64,000 nt of DNA from Bacteroidia bacterium. Lineage in GTDB: Bacteria > Bacteroidota > Bacteroidia > B-17B0 > Aurantibacillaceae. The notes below the pieces were generated by a model that did not search any database, was not told where the DNA came from, and saw nothing but the letters and a program-made list of their open reading frames with translations. The number at the start of each line of letters is the position of its first letter. Positions within the stretch are counted from its first letter, which is position 1. Shown here piece by piece: positions 1 through 9,100 of the stretch. The DNA lies in assembly GCA_022841465.1 (NCBI GenBank), contig JALHRL010000013.1:1-64000 (forward strand), written 5' to 3'. The position numbers and the translations under genes were made by a program.

Positions 1-240
1 GTTTTTTCTAAAGAAGAAGCTAGAGAAATATTAATGAATATTTTCTCAACTAAAATTAAATTTCATGAATTAAAAAACTTTAGCTCTCAAGAAAGATTTG
101 GAAAAGACGATGACACCGCACTGCATAGGATACCGGAATTAAAAAAATGCATACATACAATTGAAGAAATTATTTCCAAAGTAGAAAATAAAAAACTAAT
201 AATAAATGCAGAGGTAACCATATCTTTTTCTAATGAATAA
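1..240 (+). CDS. hypothetical protein, 5' end cut by window
   Basis: The frame is open from the first base and reads through an internal ATG at 34 to a TAA at 240, giving at least 79 C-terminal residues. The ATG at 34 is preceded in frame by charged residues (KEEAREIL), so the true start probably lies before the window. The visible part is lysine and glutamate rich and ends in a short beta-like segment (INAEVTISFS). No family was recognised. The stop is only 6 nt before the DUF6671 gene, so the two are probably co-transcribed. Confidence 0.5.
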   Translation, partial: VFSKEEAREILMNIFSTKIKFHELKNFSSQERFGKDDDTALHRIPELKKCIHTIEEIISKVENKKLIINAEVTISFSNE

Positions 241-246
241 TTATTT

Positions 247-1083
247 ATGTTTAAAGAAAGGGAATTAGTAATAGCTACAAAACACAAGAAAGAAAAAGTT
301 ATTGCTCCTATTTTAGAAAAAGAACTTGGTGTAAAATGTTTTACCATTTCAAACTTAGACACCGATATACTTGGAACTTTTACGGGAGAAATTGAAAGAA
401 AAACTGATCCTGTAACCACAGCAAGAAACAAATGCCTTATGGCAATGGAATTAGCAAATTGCGACATGGCCATTGCCAGCGAAGGTTCTTTTGGCCCACA
501 CCCTACCATTTACTTTGCTCCTGCCAACGAAGAATTTCTAATTTTTATTGATAGACTAAATAATTATGAAATAATAAGCAGGGAAATTAGTTTAGAAACA
601 AATTTTAATGGCGCAGACATAAATTCAGAAGAAGAGCTTTGGTTATTTGCTAAAAAAATCAAATTCCCTTCGCATGCGCTAATATTAAAAAACTCAAAAG
701 AAAATTTTACCGAAATTATAAAAGGAATTAAAAACAAAAATGTTTTAAAAAAGATATTTTATAATTTCATTTCCAGGTATGGCAACGCTTATGTTGAAAC
801 AGATATGCGAGCTATGTATAACCCCACGCGGATGAAGGTAATTAAAAAAACCACCAAAAAACTGGTAAATAAAATAAACTCCTATTGTCCGGAATGCAAA
901 ACACCGGGCTTCTCAATGCGTGACGCTATATTTGGATTACCTTGTGAAAAATGCAAATTACCAACCCAAAGTGTTTTAAAATACATCTATATATGTACAA
1001 AATGCAATTATACAAAAGAAGAAATTTATCCTAATAAAAAACACAGTGAAGATCCTATGTATTGTAATAATTGTAACCCTTAA
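247..1083 (+). CDS. DUF6671 family protein with C-terminal zinc ribbon
   Basis: This 278-residue protein matches what is known of DUF6671. The N-terminal half is an alpha/beta domain beginning ELVIATKHKKE and containing IASEGSFGPHP. The C-terminal third carries a four-cysteine pair (CPECKTPG then CEKCKLP) followed by a second set (CTKCNYT, CNNC), consistent with tandem zinc ribbons. The family has no established biochemical function. It lies 6 nt after the partial ORF and 6 nt before the SbtA-like permease, so it is in an operon with transporters. The family call is from sequence resemblance; a role in ion transport is only suggested by context. Confidence 0.75.
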   Translation: MFKERELVIATKHKKEKVIAPILEKELGVKCFTISNLDTDILGTFTGEIERKTDPVTTARNKCLMAMELANCDMAIASEGSFGPHPTIYFAPANEEFLIFIDRLNNYEIISREISLETNFNGADINSEEELWLFAKKIKFPSHALILKNSKENFTEIIKGIKNKNVLKKIFYNFISRYGNAYVETDMRAMYNPTRMKVIKKTTKKLVNKINSYCPECKTPGFSMRDAIFGLPCEKCKLPTQSVLKYIYICTKCNYTKEEIYPNKKHSEDPMYCNNCNP

Positions 1084-1089
1084 TAACTT

Positions 1090-2052
1090 ATGAATTTAAA
1101 TTTACTAATTGACAATCTTACAAATCCGGCATTACTTTTTTTTACTTTAGGAATTGTTGCGGTTTACTTAAAAAGCGACTTAGAAATACCTCCTAATTCA
1201 TCTAAATTTATCTCCCTTTACTTACTATTTGCCATTGGATTTAAAGGTGGTCAGGAATTGTCACATGAAACATTCACCAGCGAAATTGGTTTATCAATGC
1301 TGTTTGGGATTTTAATTTCATTAATAATACCACTTTATACTTTTTTTATCTTAAAAAGAAAATTAAATGTATTTGACGCAGGTGCCATTGCGGCTGCTTA
1401 TGGTTCAGTAAGTGCTGTTACGTTTGTAACAGCAGTATCATATCTAGAGTCTCAACAATTAAACCTGCATGGATATATGGTTGCAATTATGGCTTTAATG
1501 GAATCACCTGCCATCATTATGGGTTTAATATTAATTTCCATTTTTAATAAAGATGATAAAGAAAAGATTCAAAAACGAACTGCACTTAAACATTCGTTAA
1601 CCAATGGTAGTGTTTTACTAATTCTTGGCAGCTTAGTTATAGGGTATCTGGCAAATGCTAAGCAGGCTGAAGGAATAAAACCATTTACAAACGATTTATT
1701 TAAAGGATTTCTTGCAATTTTCTTGTTAGACATGGGAATTACAAGCGGTAAAAAACTTAAAGCATTTTTCTCTTTCGGTTGGTTTCCTTTTATTTTTGCT
1801 CTCATAATTCCTTTATTTAATGGTTCAATTATTGCCATTTTAAGTTCATTTGTAACACATGAAATTAATAACCGATTTATGTTTGCAATCTTGGCAGCAA
1901 GTGCTTCTTACATTGCCGTTCCTGCTGCAATGAAAATTTCCGCACCAAAAGCTAATCCCGGACTTTTTCTGCCAATGGCACTTGCTGTTAGCTTTCCTGT
2001 AAACATCACCATTGGAATGCCTTTGTATTTTTTAATTGTACAAAATACCTAA
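1090..2052 (+). CDS. sodium-dependent bicarbonate transport family permease (SbtA-like)
   Basis: A 320-residue polytopic membrane protein with about ten hydrophobic segments. The sequence resembles the SbtA family (Pfam Sbt_1), including the small-residue-rich stretch AAAYGSVSAVTFVTA and the ESPAIIMGLIL motif typical of the family's two inverted repeats. Characterised members in cyanobacteria are Na+/HCO3- symporters, but most Bacteroidota members have not been tested, so bicarbonate as substrate is inference. No SbtB (PII-like) partner is adjacent. It follows the DUF6671 gene by 6 nt and precedes the KefB-type antiporter by 45 nt. Length is normal for the family. Confidence 0.82.
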   Translation: MNLNLLIDNLTNPALLFFTLGIVAVYLKSDLEIPPNSSKFISLYLLFAIGFKGGQELSHETFTSEIGLSMLFGILISLIIPLYTFFILKRKLNVFDAGAIAAAYGSVSAVTFVTAVSYLESQQLNLHGYMVAIMALMESPAIIMGLILISIFNKDDKEKIQKRTALKHSLTNGSVLLILGSLVIGYLANAKQAEGIKPFTNDLFKGFLAIFLLDMGITSGKKLKAFFSFGWFPFIFALIIPLFNGSIIAILSSFVTHEINNRFMFAILAASASYIAVPAAMKISAPKANPGLFLPMALAVSFPVNITIGMPLYFLIVQNT

Positions 2053-2097
2053 TTAAAACTATTCTTTTTCTTCAATAATTAGTAAATTGCATCAATC

Positions 2098-4317
2098 ATG
2101 CATTTACCGCATCTTATTATAGATTTGGCCCTAATTCTAGCAGCCGCATCGTTAATTGGAATTATTTTTAAATTCCTAAAGCAACCCGTTGTACTGGGTT
2201 ATATAATTGCTGGAGTAATTGTTGGCCCATATTACAAATTTTTTCCAACCGTTATAGAAATAAACAGTATTAAAACGTGGGCAGAAATTGGAGTAATAAT
2301 TTTATTATTCAATTTAGGTTTAGAATTCAGTTTCAAAAAATTAATTAAAGAAGGCTCGCGGGTTATAATTATTGCTTTGTTTGGTGTATTACTCACTCTG
2401 CTTTCCGGTTATATTCTAGGGAAATTAATGGGATGGAATAATATGGATAGTATTTTTATGGGTGGAATACTATCCATAGCATCCACTACAATTATTATAA
2501 GAGCATTTGATGAATTAGGAGTAAAAACACAAAAATTCACCAATATTGTTACCAGTGTTTTAATTGTTGAAGACTTGGTAGCTGTTATTTTAATGGTAAT
2601 ACTTTCTACTATTTCTATTAGCCGCGAGTTTCAGGGAACCGAATTACTATTTTCTGTTTCAAAACTTGCATTCTTTCTGGTGTTATGGTTTGTTTCCGGG
2701 ATTTTCTTTTTACCCAGCATTTTAAAATTTTTAAAACCCATTTTAAACGAAGAAATTTTATTAATTGTATCTTTGGCTCTTTGCTTTGGCGTGGTAATTA
2801 TGGCTCTTAAAGCAGGTTTTTCTCCTGCATTTGGTGCTTTTATAATGGGCTCTATTTTAGCAGAAACCACCAAAGCAGAAAGAATAGAACATATTATTTC
2901 GCCCATTAAAACACTTTTTGGCGCGGTGTTTTTTGTATCGGTAGGCATGTTGCTTGACCCTGTAATAATTGCCAAAAACATTTACCCAATTATTTTAGCA
3001 GTTACAGTTTTATTATTAGGAAAACCTCTTTTTATTACGGTAGGTTCGTTAGTTACAGGCCAACCTTTAAGAATATCCATTCAAACCGGATTAAGTTTAT
3101 CTCAAATTGGTGAATTTTCGTTTATTATTGCAACGTTGGGTTTAAGTTTAAACGTAACCAGTGATTTTTTATATCCTGTGGCCGTGGCTGTTTCGGTTAT
3201 TACCACATTTACCACACCGTATATGATAAAGCTATCAGACACCGTATATAAATTTTCAGATAGAAAGCTGCCGCAAAAATGGAAAGACTTAATAAATAAT
3301 TATAGTATAAGTGCTGAAAAAATTATTGAAGTGAATGATTGGAGAAAATTAGTAAGAAATACAGTAGTAAATTCTATTATTTTTTCGGTAATTATTTTAA
3401 CTGTAATTATTTTTAATATAAAAGTAATTCAACCTTACTTTTGGGAATATAAATGGAGCAGAATGATAACAGCATCTATCACCATTACAATCATCTCTCC
3501 CTTTCTTTGGGCATTATCATTCAGAAAAGGAGATAAAACACCCTATTCCAAAATTTGGGCTAACAAACAATACCGTGGACACTTAGTAATACTTCAGTTC
3601 GCTAGAATTTTTCTTTCACTATTTTATATTGGTTTCTTGTTTGATAGATTATTTTCCCCTCAAATTGCTTTAATTGGCGTTTCAATAACGTTAGTAATAT
3701 TGTTTTTGTTTTATAAAAAAATTCAAAATTTTTACAACATTCTTGAAGATAGATTTAAGTTTAATTTAAACGAAAGAGAATTTAACCAAAAAGTAAATTC
3801 GAAGGATATTGCACCATGGGATACCCATCTATCAACATTTAGTTTAAACTCGCGTTCTCCCTTTATTGGAAAAACATTACTGGAATCAAAAATAAGAGAA
3901 GATTTTGGTGTTAATATTGCAGCTATTGAAAGAGATGATATTACCATTAATGTTCCTGATAGATTTGAAAGATTGTATCCACACGATATCATTTCTGTTA
4001 TTGGAACCGACGAGCAATTAAAAAATTTCAGAGACTATCTTTCTAAATCTGAAATGGGTTCAGATTTATTACAGCGAAAAACGGAAGTAAAATTATTACA
4101 CTTTACACTTCATAAAGGCTCACAATTAATTGGTAAAACCATTAAATACTCTAACATTCGTGAACTTTCTAAAGGGCTTGTAGTTGGTATTGAAAGAAAC
4201 GGTAAAAAAATATTAAACCCGGAATCAAATTTAGTTTTTAATGAAGGTGATTTAATTTGGATAGTGGGGAATGAAAAAAGGATACAAATTTTAGCAAACG
4301 AAAACAAAGAAAAATGA
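2098..4317 (+). CDS. monovalent cation:proton antiporter (KefB/CPA2 type) with two TrkA-C domains
   Basis: A 739-residue inner membrane protein. Residues about 5-385 form a Na+/H+ exchanger domain of the CPA2 type (GYIIAGVIVGP, LLFNLGLEFS, VEDLVAVILM, SLSQIGEFSFIIA). A second hydrophobic block of about four segments follows at about 420-545. Two cytoplasmic TrkA-C (RCK_C) domains lie at about 575-645 and 660-735, each with the FIGKTL/LIGKTI hallmark. There is no RCK_N nucleotide-binding domain, so gating by NAD(H) as in KefC is not expected. The likely role is K+ or Na+ exchange for protons. The stop overlaps the next gene by 4 nt (ATGA), so the two are translationally coupled. Confidence 0.88.
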   Translation: MHLPHLIIDLALILAAASLIGIIFKFLKQPVVLGYIIAGVIVGPYYKFFPTVIEINSIKTWAEIGVIILLFNLGLEFSFKKLIKEGSRVIIIALFGVLLTLLSGYILGKLMGWNNMDSIFMGGILSIASTTIIIRAFDELGVKTQKFTNIVTSVLIVEDLVAVILMVILSTISISREFQGTELLFSVSKLAFFLVLWFVSGIFFLPSILKFLKPILNEEILLIVSLALCFGVVIMALKAGFSPAFGAFIMGSILAETTKAERIEHIISPIKTLFGAVFFVSVGMLLDPVIIAKNIYPIILAVTVLLLGKPLFITVGSLVTGQPLRISIQTGLSLSQIGEFSFIIATLGLSLNVTSDFLYPVAVAVSVITTFTTPYMIKLSDTVYKFSDRKLPQKWKDLINNYSISAEKIIEVNDWRKLVRNTVVNSIIFSVIILTVIIFNIKVIQPYFWEYKWSRMITASITITIISPFLWALSFRKGDKTPYSKIWANKQYRGHLVILQFARIFLSLFYIGFLFDRLFSPQIALIGVSITLVILFLFYKKIQNFYNILEDRFKFNLNEREFNQKVNSKDIAPWDTHLSTFSLNSRSPFIGKTLLESKIREDFGVNIAAIERDDITINVPDRFERLYPHDIISVIGTDEQLKNFRDYLSKSEMGSDLLQRKTEVKLLHFTLHKGSQLIGKTIKYSNIRELSKGLVVGIERNGKKILNPESNLVFNEGDLIWIVGNEKRIQILANENKEK

Positions 4318-4583
4318 AATTAAAACGACCCAATAAAAAACTGGAAGAACAAATAAAACAAGCCATTAAAAACTTGTATTGCCCTGTACATTCAAAACCG
4401 GCTGCTATTGCTATGGAAGATGAAGAAGCAGAAGTTCAGGTAGAAGCTTGTTGCGTGTTTTTTAAAAAAGATGTTTTTACAATTGGTGAACGTATGCGTA
4501 AAGATTTTTTATACCGCGATCAAAAAACGCGCGAGCGTTTAGACCGTGAATGGAAAAAATCGAAAGGGAAATCAAAAGAGTAG
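4314..4583 (+). CDS. small cysteine-containing hypothetical protein
   Basis: An 89-residue soluble protein overlapping the antiporter gene by 4 nt (ATGA). The N-terminus is a basic helix, the middle has CPVHSKPAA and then VEACCVFF, and the C-terminus is a highly charged helix rich in Arg, Lys and Glu. The CPVH and CC elements could bind a metal, but no characterised family is recognised. The overlap with the antiporter suggests a coupled role, possibly as a cytoplasmic accessory, which is inference from position only. The ORF ends 4 nt before the convergent T9SS gene. Confidence 0.65.
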   Translation: MKLKRPNKKLEEQIKQAIKNLYCPVHSKPAAIAMEDEEAEVQVEACCVFFKKDVFTIGERMRKDFLYRDQKTRERLDREWKKSKGKSKE

Positions 4584-4587
4584 TGTT

Positions 4588-7500
4588 TTAATTCACCACT
4601 ATTTTCTTCGTTACACTTCCGTTTTCTTTAGTAACCACTACAAAGTAAATTCCGGGTGTTAATAAAGAACTGTTGTATTCAAATATATCTTCATTACCCA
4701 CTTTATGTTTTGAAATTATTCCTCCCAAAACATTGGTAATTGTAATTTCTGAATTTTCGATACCCGAACCACTAATTGTAAATTTATCTTTAGCAGGATT
4801 AGGATAAACATTTACTATGGTATTTAAAAATTGTTCGGTTAGAGATGTTGTTGGGAAAGTTGTAAAACTGTATTCTATAAATCCTCCAAAATCTGATTGT
4901 AATGTTTTTAAAGTACCGCCGGCCGCATTTTTAACACGCACGTATCCACTTCCCTGAGCCGAATTGGCCCACCATGTTAAACCATCTTGGCCCTGATCGG
5001 TTACAACTAAACGATAACATCCGGTTAATTGATAATAATCTTTATACGTTGTGTTGGCAGCGGTAAAACTACTTGCGCCAACCACATTGCCATTATCATC
5101 ATATAATTTATACTCGTTATGTGTGTAATAATTATTGGTTCTGAATTCTATCATAAAATTATCGGGAACTTGATCTGCTTTATTAAATTCAGATTGATAT
5201 TTATTATTGTAAACATAATCATCTACCAAATTATTTACTTTTTTAATTTCGGTATGAAAAACGTTTCCGGTAGTTTGCAATCCATTTAACCACAAAGTAT
5301 TTATTGGCAATTTAATGGTAACGGTATCCATAAACGCTAAGGTGCCGGTCCATGTGTAGGTTTGTTTTACTGCTGAATTGTTTAACCAATAATCTAATTC
5401 AATTGACGTAACGCTTGTTGAACCTGTGTTTTGTACTAAAATTTTTGGCGACGAACACATAGCGTTATGACGAGAATAAAGAACCTTATTACTTGGCTCT
5501 AATACATCAATAATAGACGCATCTAAAGAATGATTAGCACCGCCATACGTTACCAATTGATGTGCCGCATGATAACGGTAATCTCCATTTGCAACAGAAG
5601 GATTAGAACAATTGTAATCTAATGTAACTGTATTACCCGGCGTAACGTGTGGTGTAATATTGTGTTCTTTCACTAAACTAGATTCACCCGGACACCAACC
5701 CTGACGATCGTATACCCAAGTTCCTCCTTGTGGATAAACCGGAATACCCGAACACTCTTGTGTAATGTACCAGGCAAATTCGTTTGAGCCTCCGTTTACA
5801 TTAAAGTAGTGATTTACCAATCCTCCATTTTGATGAAACTCCCCTTCGCTTCCATGACCTGTAATAGTAGAGCGAACTTTAAAATATTGTCCGTTTGATA
5901 ACAAAGGAACATTTAAAGTAGGGAAATAATTATTGTTGGTAATATTTCCAATAGAAGGTGCTCCGGTTCTATTGGTACCTTGCCATAATTGATTAAATTC
6001 TAAAACAGTTCTTGGCGGCGTTCCTATAATAAAATAAAAATCAATATCCATTTGTTCTTGATACTGCCCGCCTAAGGTCATAACCATACGTTTAGGGCCT
6101 TGTAATAATGGTGCAAAATCTGTTACATCGTAATACCAAGTTTTCCCTTTAATACCTAAATCTAATCCTTTCCCATAGGGTGTAACAAAGCTCATTATTT
6201 CATTATAAAAAGGATATCGCTCATAATAAGGTAAGTTAACAATATTAATAGTTGCATCAGGTGTAACGGCAATGGTACCCGTTAATACGTTATTGTTATC
6301 ACCATCATAAATATTCTTTGCAAGTGCCTGATAATAATAATTGGTACTTACTAAAATTACCGCATCGTGCATCATTGGCGTAACTGTTGCGTTTGAAGTG
6401 ATGGAATAATTTTGTACAATGTTAGCGTTTCGTACAACAGAATCGCGCACAATAACGGTATTAGTGGTGGTTGAATATGTTCCTCTAAAAAATACTACAT
6501 TGGGTCTTACGGAAGTTTCTGTAAACATTCTGCTTAGTTTATCACCTCGGTCAAATGACCATGTTAAGTTTACACCATTAGAAGATAAAGCGTTTTTACT
6601 ATCGTTAATTATTTGTCCGCTCCCCTCGCCCATTTTATAATACGCTAATAAATTAGAATAAAAAGGATGACTTGCATCAATGGGTTTATTCATCCATGCT
6701 AAAATATCTGCAGCAGATAATTCTTTATCCCAAATGGTTAATTGATTTACCTTTCCTTTATAATTATTAGTAAAACCATTGCCTTTTCCTAAGATTAAAT
6801 TTAAAATTGACATTGGTTTTGTTTTACCTGTGCCAGAATGCCATAGTGTGCCATTTAAATAAATTTTCATGCTTCCTGTAACCGTATTTTTTGTAAAAGC
6901 CCAATGATTCCATTGCCCCTCGGTTTCATTAACGGCAGCCAATTTATTAATTCTGTCGTAACCACCGGCGCTATATCCGGCATCAAAATAAATATTACTA
7001 TCGCTCCAAGGAAAGTGAATATTTAAATTACGTTGACTTGCATTATTTCCCCAGCCTTCCAAAACAGATGTATTTGCGGGTAATAAAGAAGCTGTTCCAT
7101 AAGCCCAAAGTGTAACAGTGATTTCATTATTGATGGTACTTAAACTTGATGTATTAATAGTTGCGTGGCCATTAGAACCTAAATCAACAGCGTAATTATT
7201 ATTGGTGTATAATGCCAAATTTGCCGAATAACTTAATCCATTAAACACAATAGGTGTAGAAGGAACGGTATTAGTGAAAGAGAAATCAATTAATATATTA
7301 CTGGTTCCATCCCAATTAAACGGAGTGGTGAATTGTATTCGATTATCTCCTGTTACAAATGAATAATTTTGATTAAACACTTGCGTAAAACCGGTTAAAG
7401 TTGGAGAGCTTGCTACTAAAGCGGTATTGGTAACAGCAGTATGTTGCATTTTTACTTTAAAGAAATTTACATTACCGCCTGCATTAGCTACGTTTAAAAT

Positions 7501-8064
7501 AAAACCATGTATTAAACCAGCCGTTAAACCTGATGATGTAAGTTCAGTTGCCGTTACAAGTATTTGTGAGCGCCCTGAAACCTCGTTTGATTTTAATAAA
7601 TTGGGAGTGGAAATATTTCCGGCACCAATAGTAAATAATGTTTCTGAAGTAGTAGAATTTAAAACCACATTGGATTGCACATAATCGTAATAGTCGTATA
7701 GTGCTTGTGTAACGTAAGGAAAAGTTGTTCCGGTAAAATTTGAAATTAAATAATCAGGGTGATATTTTAATGCTTGTTCTATTTTTGAAGAATCAACAAT
7801 GTAGGTGTTACACGAATAATCCCATTCTCCACATCCTTGATTAGGCCATGTTTGATTTGAGATTAAACCATTTTTACAACGCATGTTGTATTTCATGATA
7901 ATTTTCTCGTAGGTTAGTGCATTACTCGGGAAATTTATTAATGTATCGCGCGAAGCACTTCCATACTTCCATGATTTTATTTTTATTGTATCACCAATGT
8001 TGGTTTGCGAATTTAGATTCAACAAAGTGGTAAACAGAAACAATTGTAAAAGGATTTTTTTCAT
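4588..8064 (-). CDS. T9SS-secreted peptide-N-glycosidase F-related protein with LamG-like domain
   Basis: An 1158-residue secreted protein. A signal peptide (about 1-19) is followed by a region with CGEWDYSCNTYI, the signature of the peptide-N-glycosidase F-like N-terminal region. A concanavalin A/LamG-type domain (about 285-480) holds WNHWAFTKN and GKVNQLTIWDKELS. A PNGase F-like C-terminal domain (about 640-880) contains GHGSEGEFHQNGG, YPQGGTWVYDRQGWCPG and a later CSSPK. The last about 75 residues are a T9SS type A sorting domain (YPNPAKDKF, GIYFVVV). By family, PNGase F removes N-glycans from asparagine; whether this member keeps the catalytic acidic residues was not verified. It is monocistronic with an intergenic region upstream. 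Confidence 0.82.
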   Translation of the reverse strand: MKKILLQLFLFTTLLNLNSQTNIGDTIKIKSWKYGSASRDTLINFPSNALTYEKIIMKYNMRCKNGLISNQTWPNQGCGEWDYSCNTYIVDSSKIEQALKYHPDYLISNFTGTTFPYVTQALYDYYDYVQSNVVLNSTTSETLFTIGAGNISTPNLLKSNEVSGRSQILVTATELTSSGLTAGLIHGFILNVANAGGNVNFFKVKMQHTAVTNTALVASSPTLTGFTQVFNQNYSFVTGDNRIQFTTPFNWDGTSNILIDFSFTNTVPSTPIVFNGLSYSANLALYTNNNYAVDLGSNGHATINTSSLSTINNEITVTLWAYGTASLLPANTSVLEGWGNNASQRNLNIHFPWSDSNIYFDAGYSAGGYDRINKLAAVNETEGQWNHWAFTKNTVTGSMKIYLNGTLWHSGTGKTKPMSILNLILGKGNGFTNNYKGKVNQLTIWDKELSAADILAWMNKPIDASHPFYSNLLAYYKMGEGSGQIINDSKNALSSNGVNLTWSFDRGDKLSRMFTETSVRPNVVFFRGTYSTTTNTVIVRDSVVRNANIVQNYSITSNATVTPMMHDAVILVSTNYYYQALAKNIYDGDNNNVLTGTIAVTPDATINIVNLPYYERYPFYNEIMSFVTPYGKGLDLGIKGKTWYYDVTDFAPLLQGPKRMVMTLGGQYQEQMDIDFYFIIGTPPRTVLEFNQLWQGTNRTGAPSIGNITNNNYFPTLNVPLLSNGQYFKVRSTITGHGSEGEFHQNGGLVNHYFNVNGGSNEFAWYITQECSGIPVYPQGGTWVYDRQGWCPGESSLVKEHNITPHVTPGNTVTLDYNCSNPSVANGDYRYHAAHQLVTYGGANHSLDASIIDVLEPSNKVLYSRHNAMCSSPKILVQNTGSTSVTSIELDYWLNNSAVKQTYTWTGTLAFMDTVTIKLPINTLWLNGLQTTGNVFHTEIKKVNNLVDDYVYNNKYQSEFNKADQVPDNFMIEFRTNNYYTHNEYKLYDDNGNVVGASSFTAANTTYKDYYQLTGCYRLVVTDQGQDGLTWWANSAQGSGYVRVKNAAGGTLKTLQSDFGGFIEYSFTTFPTTSLTEQFLNTIVNVYPNPAKDKFTISGSGIENSEITITNVLGGIISKHKVGNEDIFEYNSSLLTPGIYFVVVTKENGSVTKKIVVN

Positions 8065-8249
8065 GAGATTTTCAATATAATAATCAACTAAATCGTTTTA
8101 ATTAAGGTAATAAAGATAAGAAAAGAATTTTAAATGAAAATAAATTATTGGATATTATCCGCTAATTAACATTTAGAAGAAATTTAGGGTCTGATAACCA
8201 AGACTTAAATTTAATTTATTTGTAGTTTAGCTACTATTAATAATTAAAA

Positions 8250-8675
8250 ATGGAAACGAATAATAAAACAAGCATTACTGTATCAGTAGATATAAACGCC
8301 AATTTAGAAACAGTTTGGAATAAATTTACCTTACCTGAACATATTATTCATTGGAATTTTGCATCGGACGACTGGTGTTCGCCCAAAGCAGAAAATGATT
8401 TGCGTGTAGGTGGTAAATTTCATTCAAGAATGGAAGCAAAAGACGGAAGCTTTGGTTTTGATTTTGAAGGAACCTATTTGCAAGTAAAGCCAATGGAGTT
8501 AATTGAATACATTTTGGCTGATGAAAGAAAAGTGAAAATACTTTTTGAGACAAAAGCGCATCAAACCTTAATTACAGAAACCTTTGATGCTGAAAATGAA
8601 AACCCAATTGAAATGCAAAAAATGGGATGGCAAGCCATTTTAAACAATTTTAAAAAATACGTTGGATCAAATTAA
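8250..8675 (+). CDS. SRPBCC (AHSA1-like) domain protein
   Basis: A 141-residue START/Bet v 1-type protein. The N-terminus ITVSVDINANLETVWNKFTLPEHI and the following RVGGKFHSRMEAKDG match the AHSA1-like SRPBCC family, which bind hydrophobic ligands in a helix-grip cavity. The specific ligand is unknown. The ATG at 8250 follows an AT-rich leader and a near match to the -7 element (TTTATTTG, 8216-8223). The stop at 8675 is one base before the ATG of the VOC gene, so the two are expressed together; such pairs are common in Bacteroidota. Confidence 0.85.
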   Translation: METNNKTSITVSVDINANLETVWNKFTLPEHIIHWNFASDDWCSPKAENDLRVGGKFHSRMEAKDGSFGFDFEGTYLQVKPMELIEYILADERKVKILFETKAHQTLITETFDAENENPIEMQKMGWQAILNNFKKYVGSN

Positions 8676-8676
8676 T

Positions 8677-9099
8677 ATGACAGAACCAATTTACCCTTGC
8701 TTGTGGTTTAACGGTCAAGCCGAAGAAGCAGCAAATTATTATTGTTCTATTTTTCCGAATTCAAAAATAACAGCCCTTACCCCACTGGTGGTTACATTTG
8801 AATTAAACGGTAAAAAGTTTATGGGACTAAACGGTGGGCCTAATTTTAATTTTAATGAATCGGTTTCGTTTGTTATCAACTGTGAAACACAAGAAGAAAT
8901 TGATAATTATTGGAATAAATTAACCAAAGACGGGCAAGAAGGCCCCTGCGGTTGGTTAAAAGATAAATTTGGAGTTTCGTGGCAAGTAATACCATCAGTT
9001 CTGCAAAAACTAATGAGCGATCCTACAAGAGCAGAACGAGTTGGCAAAGCTTTTATGCAAATGAAAAAATTTGATATTAAAAAATTACTGGAAGCCTAA
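8677..9099 (+). CDS. VOC family protein (PhnB/glyoxalase-like)
   Basis: The track starts this ORF at a TTG (8662) inside the preceding gene; the ATG at 8677, one base after the upstream stop, is the better start and gives 140 residues. YPCLWFNGQAEEAANYYCSIFP and the later CGWLKDKFGVSWQVIP are typical of the PhnB-like branch of the vicinal oxygen chelate fold. Related proteins are often annotated as 3-demethylubiquinone methyltransferase-like, which is misleading because the fold is not a methyltransferase. A metal-dependent binding or resistance role is possible. It ends 1 nt before the convergent glycosyltransferase operon. Confidence 0.86.
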   Translation: MTEPIYPCLWFNGQAEEAANYYCSIFPNSKITALTPLVVTFELNGKKFMGLNGGPNFNFNESVSFVINCETQEEIDNYWNKLTKDGQEGPCGWLKDKFGVSWQVIPSVLQKLMSDPTRAERVGKAFMQMKKFDIKKLLEA

Positions 9100-9100
9100 C

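Noticed and set aside
87-509. 140-aa minus-strand ORF
   Set aside because: It crosses two plus-strand coding frames (the partial ORF and the DUF6671 gene) and has no recognisable domain; it is a shadow.
2631-2981. 116-aa minus-strand ORF in the antiporter gene
   Set aside because: Antisense to a conserved transmembrane domain; shadow.
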